DNA from: Argyresthia goedartella
Taxonomy: Eukaryota; Arthropoda; Insecta; Lepidoptera; Argyresthiidae
Direction of reading: 5' to 3'
Assembly (NCBI GenBank): GCA_949825045.1
Contig: OX463836.1
Location: 12,045,829-12,109,828, forward strand
DNA: 64,000 nucleotides
The position numbers and the translations under genes were made by a program. Shown in pieces: positions 41,906-52,120 of the stretch. A model generated the notes under the pieces. The model was not told the DNA's origin, made no database searches, and saw only the letters and a program-made list of their open reading frames with translations. Positions within the stretch are counted from its first letter, which is position 1, and each line of letters begins with the position of its first letter.

Positions 41906-44094
41906 GTAAGATGTGGTTTACAGATAAATAAATGCTGTGCGAATATGCTGCTGTAACTCAGCAGCTTGTGAACGGTCTATCATTAAACATGGACACATCT
42001 ACAGTTTGAAGAGAAACCGTTTTTAAACTGGGAGGGCGGCAAAAATAGCATATATTTCATATAATTAGAATTTGCTGAACAAGAAACAATCGCTGAAGAA
42101 GAAGATAAACCACTACCCCTTCCCCTCCCAAGAATGAATTACGACAGGTTTTGACCAGCAGCCGACTACATCACAAGGACAAAGCCACAATGTGGAATTT
42201 TTCGACATAGGTGTGGGAAATTTCGACTTAGATATTGATAGTGATAGTGACTAAAACATTCCTTAAGTTGTATTAATTATGTAAAATAAATGTATGGTGA
42301 TTGAATTGTTGTAGTATTTTTTTTTTCAAGACGTCATTCCTTCATGTAGTTTAACCCGCGTAGTTAAAACGTTTTCACCCACGAAAAAACCCATTTTGGG
42401 TTTTATCTCGGAATTATTCCGCGTTTTTCCCCCATAATGGATTTATTCCCGGGTAGAATCCCACCAGTACCAGTGAGTCGTGCACAGCTAGGAATTTAAC
42501 TTCCTCTACTAGTGAGATTTGTGCACTATTAAGATTCTATACCTAGTCTCTTTATTTTTCGCTGTAGTCTTAAAAAGGATTGCCCTTGTTTTGGAGTTTA
42601 GATAGAGATAATTATTTGTTAACCGATTTAAAAATAATGACAGGGTGGCATAACTATGGAACTGAGTTCGTCATTGCTTGTTGCCGCAGCTATAGCATTA
42701 TTGTCATCTGCAAAATTTTTGCAGTATTTCTTCCGATTATGCTTGTACTACATAATTTATAAAAACAATGATTGCTTTATCTGAAAGACAGACCATTGAT
42801 CATAATGACCGTCTATAAATATCAGACTTACGTGCCGTCTGTAAAAAAAACCGGAAAAACAACAGAAAAATGTCTTTCATCAAATAAAGTGAAGTTAGCA
42901 ATGACTAGGAAACAAAAATGTTTCCACGAATAAATAAAGGCTCGTATTTGGTACCTTCAGGCATGGATATATTTTCGGTAAATTTAGATTTTCTAAAACA
43001 GGCATAGTTAGGGTTCACAGGCGAAGTTTTAAGCAACTGCAAGTATAGTTCATTATCAATAAATCGATTCCTATGAGACACATAAATGATGGAAAAATAC
43101 ATACACAATGCAAAGCCGTGGGGCACATATACTATTGAACAATGTACAAATTGGGTCTGTTTTCTAATAACACGAAAGCTTCATTTTATCAGAAACCCAA
43201 ACCCTATTTGCTATTCCCGCGGCAATAGTTCACGATACTGTAAAAGGGATAATTGCTTGTATCGCTACGCTACGATGCCCGTTCCTTTGTAAATTGGTCC
43301 CGTAGCGTCACACAGTTGAACGAAATTCAAAATAGCGAAGGCTCAGTTTTTAGGGTTCCTCCATACCATGAAAGGAAAAAAGGTTACATGATCACTTCGA
43401 TGTCAAGACAAGACCCATTTCTCAAGAACGGGTGGACTATCAAAGCCTCAAGTCTGTGGTCAGGTGAAGTTCTATATTCAATATTAAATATACTTTAATG
43501 CATGTTGAATAATGAGTAAAAATACATTAAAACTTGCGCAAAGGCGAGCTTATCTCTGAAAAGAGGTTTCTTCTAATTCTAATTTATACTTTATTGCACA
43601 TAAACATTATTGGAGAAGAGATTTCTTCCAGCAAACCCAGGTCTGACAGGAAAACATAGTTTCGTTAGACCTATCATGCACAACATAACCTTAAACTAAA
43701 CTACAGAGTGACTATATATTTATGATAAATTAGTTAGATATTTACACATATAAATAAATGAGAACCTATATAATAATATAATATCCATAAATACTATATA
43801 TAAATATCAATTCTTCCAGCAAACCTAGGCAGGATAGCCATTTTATTGCTAGTAAGGGCAGTCTGGTGCTCAATAAATTAAATACCCGTATAAAATGTAA
43901 TAAAAATTGTGGCAAATGAGGCTTCTAGGTCAATTTAATCACATGATAAGAGCGTTTAAACTTTTTCTGAATTTGCTTGAAAAAAATATCTGTTACAGTT
44001 TCTCGCTTAAATAAAGTGTTGCTTAAGGATAGGCACCTACAGAGCGAAACTTAGAATGTCATCTTCAGCTTATTTTTAGAGGAATAGGAGGATA
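41906..44094. other. Unassigned, copy A
   Basis: A short acidic-tail-like reading ('DIGVGNFDLDIDSDSD' then stop, about 42204-42254, plus) could be the end of an unidentified element protein. It is preceded by a frame containing 'EEEDKPLPLPLP' that stops at 42169. ORFs at 42580-42762, 42905-43126 (minus) and 43086-43498 show no domain that I know. Matches 52121-54302 in copy B. Confidence 0.35.
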
Positions 44095-44690
44095 GGCCGG
44101 CTCGCTCACGTAGGGTTCCGTACCATAATAGAGAAAACATAACCACCAAAAATAATAAAACAAAAATTAGAATAATATTAAGTCCGAACGTGGATAATAA
44201 TAATACATTGGACACTATTTACACGTATTGATCTAGCCCCAAACTAGGATTCCCTGTATCTTGGGTACTAGACAACGATACACATACTTATATAGATAAA
44301 TATTATACTTAGATAGATAAACAACCATGACTAGGGTACAGTACAAGCATCCGTTCTCATCAAACAAATATTTGCCCCCACCGGGACTCGAATCCGGGAA
44401 CCTTGGCTTCGTAGGCAGGGTCACTGCCGACTCGGCCATTCTGGTTGGATTCCAACCCAGGATCAAAAGCTTGCGATATCGATATCAAACCAATCGCCCC
44501 ACCACAACCATCTGATAAGATTTTCGATCACAGCGGCCACAGAATTACTCATTCTGTGAAAATTTCAACTCATTACCTATTCCGTTTCATCAGATACAGT
44601 CCACTGATGGACGGACAGAAATGCGGACAGACGGACAGCGGAGGCTTAGTAATGGGGTCCCGTTTGGCACCAACTCCTCAAAAAACTCTG
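44095..44690. mobile_element. G-like/tRNA-like repeat hosting S2, copy A
   Basis: 'cacgtagggttccgtaccat', then the sequence seen at 29735, an S2 insertion, 'gcgatatcgatatcaaacca', and the inverse G left half with 'atgcggacagacggacagcg' and 'gtcccgtttggcacc'. Repeated at 54303-54895. Confidence 0.55.
44196..44445 (-). mobile_element. S2 SINE, copy A
   Basis: A 250-bp SINE flanked by TGGAT (44191-44195 and 44446-44450). Inverse A box ccgactcggcca (44427-44438) and inverse B box gggactcgaatcc (44383-44395). Its 3' domain has 'ctagccccaaactaggattc', and it ends in (ATT)n on its own strand. Present in both duplication copies, so it predates them. Confidence 0.85.
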
Positions 44691-44704
44691 TACTGATCTA
44701 TAAA

Positions 44705-44929
44705 CATAACATAAACATAAACATTTACATACAGGTACATACATTGCTTCTGGCCCCACACTAGGATACCCTGTGTCGTGGTAACCAGAAACAGCGACGT
44801 CACACACATATAAACATCCAAGACCTGGGGATTGTTTTTTTTTTTTTTTTTCATTACCCCCAGCCGGGGATCGAACCCGGGACCTCTCGCATGGTAGGCA
44901 GAGCCACAGCCGCTGCGCCACAGAGGCCG
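44705..44929 (-). mobile_element. S3 SINE, only in copy A
   Basis: A 225-bp insertion with TSD TCTATAAA (44697-44704 and 44930-44937). Inverse A box ccgctgcgcca (44910-44920) and inverse B box gggatcgaaccc (44867-44878) lie at tRNA spacing. There is an internal T16 run, then a 3' domain with 'ggccccacactaggataccc'. The matching place in copy B (54896-54912) reads straight through as 'gatctatatagaactaacag', an empty site. Confidence 0.93.
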
Positions 44930-44937
44930 TCTATAAA

Positions 44938-45348
44938 GGACTAACAGCGCAACATAACTTAATATTTTTTACAACGCTTAAATAAATAACAATCACAAAA
45001 AATTAAAACCCGGCGCGAAGTTGTGTAAAAATAAATTGTGAAAAACAGATTGTGATTTGAACTTCGGGAGATATTTCTAACGAGCAAAAATAATCAATTT
45101 ATGTTTTTACGTTCACGAATCCCTGCTGACACTCACGATTAACAAACTGGAATACAGAAACAACTGCATAAATCCTCCTATTTTTCGTAACTTGCGATTT
45201 ACAAAAGGCTGCTTTGTCCTAATGCATGGTCTTAAATGTAACACTGTCTTTGATTCTATCTCTAAACAAGAGTCGAGAGAGACATTATGGTTCCCACGTC
45301 AGAGGTCATCCTAGCGTGGGGCCAGAAGAAGCCTAGTATGTGCCTGTT
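44938..45348. other. Unassigned, copy A
   Basis: No domain. Contains 'gcgtggggccagaag' (about 45314), the S3-type 3' end sequence. Mirrors 54907-55311. Confidence 0.35.
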
Positions 45349-45986
45349 TTTAGGGTTCCGTAGAGAAACAAGGAACCCATTTCGTCAAGTCTGTCTGTCC
45401 GTCCGTATGTCACAGCAACTTTATGCAGAAACTATTAAGACTACACAGTTGAAACTTGGTATGTAGATGTATTCTGTAAACCGCTTTACGATTTGTATAC
45501 AAAAATTTAAAAATTAAAATAATTGAAGTTGAATTGACATTGAATACATGGAACTGAAACCAGAAGAATTATTTTTTCTTCAAACCTATATGTGTGGTCT
45601 AAAGATAGGTTTTTAAAAATGACGTTGATGTTCTTGAAACCATTTTTCCTCAAAGTAAATCGTTAAAGAGATTGACCCTTACAAGTGGAAAAATGTGTGT
45701 ACCCCTCTCTCTAACTTTTAAAGTAAGAAAGTGAAAAATCTACAAAAAATATATGCTGTTTATCTCAATACAATGTATATAAACAGCATATATTATTTCC
45801 ACAAAAATTTGTTTGAACAAAATTAAATAAGCAGTTTATAAGATATAAAACATTTTTTTTAAATCCGCAATGATAACTTTGTCATTCATACAAACACTAT
45901 GTAAAACAAACATCCATTCACATAATAAATTGCTTCAACGGAACCATTCATGGTCAAGTCCGACTCACACTTGACCCCTTTTTTTA
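45349..45986 (+). mobile_element. G2 repeat, full length, copy A
   Basis: 'ttttagggttccgtagagaa', 'gtctgtctgtccgtccgtat', 'ttgaaacttggtatgtagat' and 'aacttttaaagtaagaaagt', to the end 'caagtccgactcacacttga'. ~640 bp, no ORF. Repeated at 55312-55948. Positions 45987-46582 show nothing recognisable. Confidence 0.65.
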
Positions 45987-46582
45987 GCTTTATGTTTTAT
46001 GACTTTGAGTATGTAGAGTTGACGGATTCGTTTATTAGTAAATTTATTCAGTTATTTACCATTTTAGAGCCCGCGATAATATAAAAAATTATACTTTTTA
46101 TGCTCATCGCAGGCTAAACCATAATAACCTTTAAGCCACGACTTCCGCCGAAATCTCCCGACTTTGTTAGAAACCACCAAATTGTGAAATTGCTATTATA
46201 AAAAATCCTAACAGGATCCTTGGATTAACTTTCCGGTTCTTTACGGTTCTTTTTATGTCCATTGGATAGAAACTTCGATTAACGTTTCTCAATTCATACA
46301 ATCAAAAAGGCGAGCAGACCTTAAAAAGTTAATACAGATACCACAGAATATGAAAACCGATGAAATAAGTGCGAATCAACTTTATGATCGGACGACTTTT
46401 GCCTGTCCGGATAGACGAAGAATTAAAAAAAAACACAAATTGGCGCTATGTTACTTACGGAGTATTTCGAAATAAATACTTTAAATTAATTAGAATATTT
46501 AATTTTATCTTGTTATTGTGTTGTCTTTCTCTGACTAATTACCATGATTAATTACATAATTTTTTATAAAATCTGCCCCGAT

Positions 46583-47040
46583 AATAGTAGTTTATGTGAC
46601 TGCTACATAATGGGGGCATTAATACTCGAGAGTATGGGTTTATGAAACGAGCCGAAGGCGAGTTTCATAATAATATTACTCGAGAGTTTTAATACCTAAT
46701 TATGTACAGTTACATACACTAGTTTATCTACACACATATCATAAGCTCTCTTTGATGTGTTCAGGAACCACATGTTCGACCGGCATTGTGGCATTGATCA
46801 TTGCTCTGCAGTTGTTTAGCTTGTTCTGTAGTACGAACTTTACAAAAAAACTAGGAGCGACACGCATGCGGGCGTTAGTGTTCGAAATTTGAATGTTATA
46901 ATTTGACAAATTTTGGTACATTATGATCATAATGATCAATATTCAGATAAGAAATTAGTTTTTACCAAGAAGTTTATCATAATGCTGATCGTAACGTGTG
47001 GTTTGGATGCAGTAAAGAGAGTTTATGATACGTGTGTAGT
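46583..47040 (+). mobile_element. F fold-back element, copy A
   Basis: Same layout as 39256. The fold-back arms bracket an inner palindrome 'tatgaaacgag...ctcg'-like loop (tatgaaac / gtttcata). Repeated at 56543-57000. Confidence 0.75.
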
Positions 47041-47275
47041 ATTTTTTTTTATTAATGCGTCAAATCAAATAAAAATAAAATACTCGTCAAATCACCAACT
47101 AATACCGAGATGGATTGCCTTTGTCGCAAAACAAATATGGCTATATACACTTTAACCAGACGACAACCACGTGCTTGTCGACAAGCTACTACTATTCCTA
47201 CACTTTTGAAAAGGGTACCCGCCAGATGTGAGACGATGCTGAGGTAAATTCCCCATAAAAGGTCTTTCTGTCCTT

Positions 47276-47761
47276 TCATGCGAGTGCAACGTATGCACTG
47301 CCGAGAGCAGGCTCTTGGTAGATTTCGACCAATTCGACCAAATTCAATTCATATGTTTGAATGGGATTTGAAGGGCTCTCACGCCAGAGAATTTGTTGCA
47401 AGTATCTATCATCGGGATGCACCAAAATTTGCCTATACATTTTCTCTACGTCCGCGATAAGAACGTACTTATGTTGCCTAAACCGAATAAGTATCGAGAC
47501 AATGTCATTCTGCTTCGTAGGCCCTACCGTCTGTATATTATTATACGAAAGTGTCGATGTCGTGGCGCTACTTGCGTTAAATACTAGTCTCAGTTTAGTA
47601 GTAGTACTACTCTCACGCACAACTCCATGATGCGGGATAAAGTAAGAAACCTTGTCCGCAATCGATTGACACTGAGACATGTAACCTAACTCACGATACT
47701 CTTTCATAAAATTGCAGTACCTTTTTTCAAAATCAGGCTTAGCTTTGTTACAAAGAAACAT
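47276..47761 (-). pseudogene. BEL/Pao reverse transcriptase, N-terminal part, copy A
   Basis: The minus-strand ORF reads 'FIPHHGVVRESSTTTKLRLV', 'FNASSATTSTLSYNN' and 'LIADVEKMYRQI' (RT motif A with its catalytic Asp), then 'ILWRESPSNPIQTYELN'. These are BEL/Pao RT signatures. Homology stops after TYELN; the following ~25 codons are unrelated and no YVDD motif, RNase H or integrase follows. The RT is therefore truncated and inactive. Downstream DNA (46740-47275) gives no recognisable LTR. Confidence 0.88.
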
Positions 47762-47925
47762 TGTCTAGCTCGCTGAAGGGAAGTCACCCAATACATTGGA
47801 TGACTGTTTGAGCGGAACCTTTACGCAAAATCAACATCTTCTTGACACGTGTCGTGTTATTTATTAAGTGTTCCTCACATAGTCTCTCCTCTTATGTGTA
47901 ATATGACGACTTAGAGCAGACATCT

Positions 47926-48207
47926 TCAAGCTGCCAAAAACGCTTCAATCGGAACTTCATTAATCTTCGTAAAGTTACACAGGATTGGCAGACGCAAAGA
48001 TAATTGATGGCTCCCTTTCATTGGGCCAGATATTATCCAGCCGAGTCTGGTTTCACAGAGAGTTGGCTTATCATCTCCTAACTTAATTCTCTGTGAGCCT
48101 AACAGCTTCCAGAAGAGATCAGCACCAATGATGACATCTACCTCAGCTGGTTGATGAAACTTAGGATCAGCCGAAGAAATATCCAAAGGGATATTGAGAC
48201 CTGACAA
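47926..48207 (-). pseudogene. BEL/Pao protease-RT linker (A17/DUF1758-like), copy A
   Basis: Reads 'EVDVIIGADLFWKLLGSQRI' and 'TLCETRLGWIISGPM', the 'iGaDl.w.l' and 'T.lGWi.sG' motifs just downstream of the Pao aspartic protease. The frame is broken on both sides. 47762-47925 is the damaged link to RT. Confidence 0.85.
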
Positions 48208-48228
48208 GTCTACCTTGCAGCATGGTAC

Positions 48229-48287
48229 GTCAAAGTCAAAGTACTTTATTACTGTAGATATTTACATATACTTAGCAAACGTCATTT
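48229..48287 (-). mobile_element. ~59-bp L4-type LINE tail inserted in Pao, copy A
   Basis: 'gtcaaagtcaaagtacttta' followed by 'ctgtagatatttacatatac' is the inverse of the L4 3' terminus (compare 'aagtatatgtaaatatctac' in the 27.8 kb L4 copy), with a TTTGAC-type tail. It interrupts the protease region. The same insertion is in copy B (58198), so it predates the duplication. Confidence 0.75.
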
Positions 48288-48859
48288 AAATATCTATCTG
48301 TGATCGATGGCAAGCATTGCATTTTTACGCTATGTTTCGATTGATACTCAACACATTTTGCTTACGTGCGACGCTGCATTGTTGATGCCTGAAACAGACC
48401 TGTCTACACGTTCAGTATCGCAGTGCATACAACGATAGGTACGTTTGTTCCGTCACGAGAAAAGACGTGCTTCCACTGTCAAATACTGTTCTAGCAATAT
48501 GCTCGTGATTGCTTTCATCGACTAACTTGACAAGCGAAGTTGACAGAAGCACAACTTGGTCATTCTGGTTCGAGTCCGCGATGTTCGCTGAGAGTACAAC
48601 GTTGGGGTTGTTATCAGCCGAGGCAAGTGTCGAAGAATGAGAATTTCACTCAGCATCGTCTAAGGGAGCAGATGCTGTGCTTACCGCATAACCGATTTTG
48701 GTTTGAGTAAGGCATCTGCCCCATGAACAAGAACATTGTGTTTTCGCCTACATATTGAACAACCTTGGGTCTTGTCAGTTAAAGAAAACCTTAAGGCTAG
48801 GTAGTAGGTGCATCCTCTGATTGTTACTCAGCGTGAAAAACTGTGAGCATTTGCTCAAT
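48288..48859 (-). pseudogene. BEL/Pao zinc-knuckle and protease region, decayed, copy A
   Basis: Across several frames the minus strand reads 'HELSKCSQFFTLSNNQRMH' (start of the gag zinc-knuckle region), and later 'ARTVFDSGSTSFLVTEQ', a retropepsin-like D-[ST]-G active site. Several stops and frame changes. Confidence 0.7.
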
Positions 48860-49231
48860 TCATGGGCGCCTTGGACATGTTTTTGATGGCGACATTTTCG
48901 CGTTAGCAATACTGCTGGCGTCAACTGAGACCGTGGTTTTGATTTGAGCTTTGACAGTTGACTTTGCTTGGTTGCTACGCGATAACTCTAGAGTCTCGAG
49001 TAAGTCTTGGCTGCGAATAAAGTCCATGAACATATCAAAGATTACGTCATCAGTTTTTGCGTACCTACATTTATGCTCCACCCATTTTCTCGTTTCCGTA
49101 TCCAGCTTGTGTGTGACTAGATGAAGCAACAATGTGTCCCACTGTTTAATTGGTTCACCTAAAGTCTGTAGCGCCCTGAGATTCTTGTTTACCTCATCTA
49201 TAGTGCGCTTTAGAACCACGGCACTAATCAA
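48860..49231 (-). pseudogene. BEL/Pao gag, C-terminal part, copy A
   Basis: Open frame with 'LKRTIDEVNKNLRALQTLGE', 'QWDTLLLHLVTHKLD', 'TRKWVEHKCRYA' and 'FMDFIRSQDLLETLE', typical of Pao gag (DUF1759-type). It continues the frame at 49377-49634 after a frameshift. Near-identical to 58828-59202, which keeps one codon (Ala) lost here. Confidence 0.85.
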
Positions 49232-49376
49232 ATCAGTGCCTTTGCGATCGGTTTGATATTGAACACGGCTGAGACACGATTTTGTATTTGTTTGAGTAAC
49301 CGCTTATTGTCTAAACGATTGCAAAGTAGCTCCCGAGCTAATGGATAGTTTTGCGCTGAGAATCCTACCATCTGAA

Positions 49377-49812
49377 TCACCACTGCAGCAGTGTCTTCCA
49401 AAGAGGCCCTAAGGTAATGGTAGTTATTGATATCATATCATCGATATCTGAGTTCGAGTAGATAAGACTAAGAAACGTGTCATGGAATTCCAGCAAATTA
49501 TCACATGAGCCACTGAATGTTGGCAGTTGGATCGTTGGTAACTTGACGAGCTGATTGTTCCAACGTGAACTAACCTTAGGATGGTCTGAACATTTATTTT
49601 TATCGACGCTTTCTACCGAGGCTACCCGCGACAAACTTTTTTGTGACTACGTCATACTGTGATAGATCGTCGAGCATTTGCTTTGCTCTTGCAACGATTT
49701 TGCTGTATCGCAATTCAAAATCCTCCCTTTCGGTGAACTGACTTTCGATGTCATCTACCACACATTCAATTTCGAGCTGCACTTCATCGTACAGCCCATA
49801 TAGTGACTCCAA
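49377..49812 (-). pseudogene. BEL/Pao gag, N-terminal part, copy A
   Basis: Two overlapping frames (49812-49600 and 49634-49377). They read 'EDFELRYSKIVARAKQML' and then 'VKLPTIQLPTFSGSCDNLLE', 'FHDTFLSLIYSNSDIDD', the 'LP.i.lP.FsG....w..F.d.F...i' signature of Pao gag. A frameshift links them. The first codon at 49812 is TTG, so the true start is not visible. A T-rich tract and 'ag' just upstream resemble a splice acceptor. Confidence 0.85.
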
Positions 49813-50986
49813 ACTGAAATAATAAAAAAAAACTATTAGAGCTTAAAGCCCTAGAGTGACTGGGTCGATGAACCCTGAACCCAGGTAACGCAACTCCTCC
49901 GCTGCGGTGCCCCCTCCTTGCAGTGAGCACCAAGGCACCAGGTGAGGTCTCTCCCGAATTGTCGTCCTGAAGTATTTTGTAAACTCCGTCGTTCACTTGA
50001 TAATCCGTAATCAATAAAAGGGTTCGAAGGACGATATTTCGGACTGTGCAGCTCATAAAAAGGTATATCAGTTAGGAGATTTTTTACATTGGTTTTCACG
50101 TATTTACAATTTGACAGATGAAAAAAGTAAAGAAAAGAGGTATAAAAACTAAAAGCCTATTTTCCGATATCATTCATACATGTTTAAATCATTCCTCGTT
50201 TTGATTTTTGCAAACTCAACACTTGCTCTGCTGAATATCAATTGCCAAAAATAAATAATTTAAAACGTTTTGTTAAAATAACACGTCCATTTACAACATT
50301 GCAGAAGGCAGCTCAAGTTAACAATTTATTAATAGCAAAATTTATGAGTCTTTGTTCAAATACATGTTTCCATTTTAAATGCTTGGTCTGGCGCAAGTTC
50401 GGTTATAGTATGACAATTTAAGTAATTGAAACAAGATAAAGTTGTGAAATTGTTGTTGCAGATTTATAACTGACACCTTATTTTGTAGATAGTTGATGCA
50501 TATTGTGCTGTCAACTTTACTTCAACTTTGAATAAAACAACATTTAGGACGGGCTGAACTGATTCAAAAGAATTTTAGTACACAGATGTGTTTGCGCTAG
50601 TTTAACATAGGATACTTTTTACACGGTTGCGCTAGAAGGAGAGTAGTATTCTCTCGGTAAATGATAATTCCTAGTTGCATGGATTAAGAGCGACTTGCCC
50701 CAGGCTTTTGACAAACGCTAAATACAGTTTATACACAACTTAAACACGGCCTTAAGCACAACTTAAAGACCTCTAGTCTGTAGTAAATATAGCTCCACAT
50801 CTTTGTTACCTTCTGTATTTTGTGTATTACGGAATTTCGTCACGTATAGACCGCACGTGTTGTTCAGAATACAAAATGTATCCAGCCTAGTGATTGGGCC
50901 CCTGAAACTTTTTTACAGGCTTAGTCGTAGCTACAGCGCTGCTACGGCGTTTTGTACCTGTGGGTACCACTCTAATTTAGTCATTG
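49813..50986. other. Unassigned upstream of Pao, copy A
   Basis: Two overlapping minus ORFs (49784-50056, 49851-50099) lack domains. The region may include Pao leader/LTR sequence, but I find no TG...CA pair with confidence. Mirrors 59784-60957. Confidence 0.35.
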
Positions 50987-51510
50987 TAGGGTTCCGTAGA
51001 GAAACTAAGAACCCTTATAGTTTCGTCAAGTCTGTCTGTCCGTCCGTCCGTCCGTGGCTACAGCAACTTTATTCCTCAACTGTCAAGACTGTACAGTTTA
51101 AACTTGGTATGTAGATGTATTTTGTCAACCGATTTGCGTTTTTTATATAAAAAAATAAATAAGGGTGGCATGGAACTGAAACCAAAAAAAAATATTTTTT
51201 ATTAAACCCATATGTGTGGGAAGTCTTTAAAAATTATGTTGAGGTCCCTACAACCATTTTTGCTCAAAGTAAATCATTAAAGAGACAGACCCTTCCAAAT
51301 GGAAAAGTTTGTGCGTGTCCCCCCCTCTAACTTTTAAAGCAAGAAAGTGAAAAATCCAAAAAAATAAAGTGTATCTCAATAAAAAACTTTTTACTAAAAT
51401 TTATTTGAACAAAATAAAACAAGCAGATTTTAAAATATCAGACATTTATTAAAAACCGCAAATATATCTTTGTCATTGATACAAACACTATATTAAAAAC
51501 AAAGATTCAG
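50987..51510 (+). mobile_element. G2 repeat, right end missing, copy A
   Basis: 'tagggttccgtagagaaact', 'ctgtctgtccgtccgtccgt' and 'gtttaaacttggtatgtaga', on to 'gtcattgatacaaacactat'. It ends at 'aaagattcag', exactly where copy B's element is interrupted by a LINE. The duplication junction follows. Confidence 0.7.
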
Positions 51511-51512
51511 TT

Positions 51513-51692
51513 TACCTATTTCTATTATAAGCTGCCTACCGTCCCCTGCGATACGGGCGTTGCCTAGTGTAGGGAACACCGAAGACCACAAAAGTCACTC
51601 TTACACCACTTACTTTAATCTTGTGTCTCATACCTGTCAGTTATTTTATATGTTATGGTGGTAATAAATACTTTTTACTTTACTTTACTTTA
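51513..51692 (+). repeat. LINE 3' tail ending (ACTTT)n, copy B
   Basis: Counterpart of 41300-41474, with a 4-base insertion ('tgtc' near 51625). Confidence 0.5.
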
Positions 51693-51959
51693 ATTCGCAT
51701 TAAGCATTTCCGGTGGCCATCTGTGCTCTTCATAATCAGTACTACTTCACAAAATGATGCCTCCCGAGACTAAATGCATAAAGTCACTATGAAACATACA
51801 AACAATGCTATGGGTCTGCCTATAACATTTGAAGAGTTCCCCCTATTCCTCCAAGATCCCGTCATCAGATCCTAACGTCCACAAAGTCCACGTTTTCAAA
51901 TAAAAATATTTTTTCAAATCGGTCTTTCCGTCTTCGAGAAATCGATAAACATCTTTTAA

Positions 51960-52120
51960 AAAAACGGTCAAGTGCGAGTCGAACTCGCGCACGAAGGGTT
52001 CCGTACCATCGTACAATGGAGTGAATAGTTTGGATGTTACATAGCAAAATGTTGTTTACAAAGTTATTGGTGCGGCTACACTTTCCCACTCCATGTACGT
52101 AACCAGGTGCATTCGTAAGT
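51960..52120 (-). mobile_element. G repeat fragment, antisense, copy B
   Basis: Counterpart of 41745-41905, practically identical. Confidence 0.6.

Larger units (their letters stand above)
41300..51512. repeat. Tandem duplication, copy A (~10.2 kb)
   Basis: Starts at 'acctatttctattataagct' and ends at 'aacaaagattcag' plus three T. Copy B (51513-61482) follows at once in the same orientation with the same order of features. Long stretches are identical by eye. Differences are scattered substitutions, small indels and one SINE present only here. Neither flank is duplicated. Confidence 0.95.

Noticed and set aside
42204..42254. Acidic peptide end (DLDIDSDSD then stop) as the C-terminus of a transposase
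   Set aside because: Too short to assign a family, and the upstream frame is broken.
49795..49840. Splice acceptor upstream of the Pao gag frame (T-rich tract then 'cag')
   Set aside because: Plausible by sequence, but no matching donor or second exon can be shown, and the element is defunct. Mentioned only in the gag entry.
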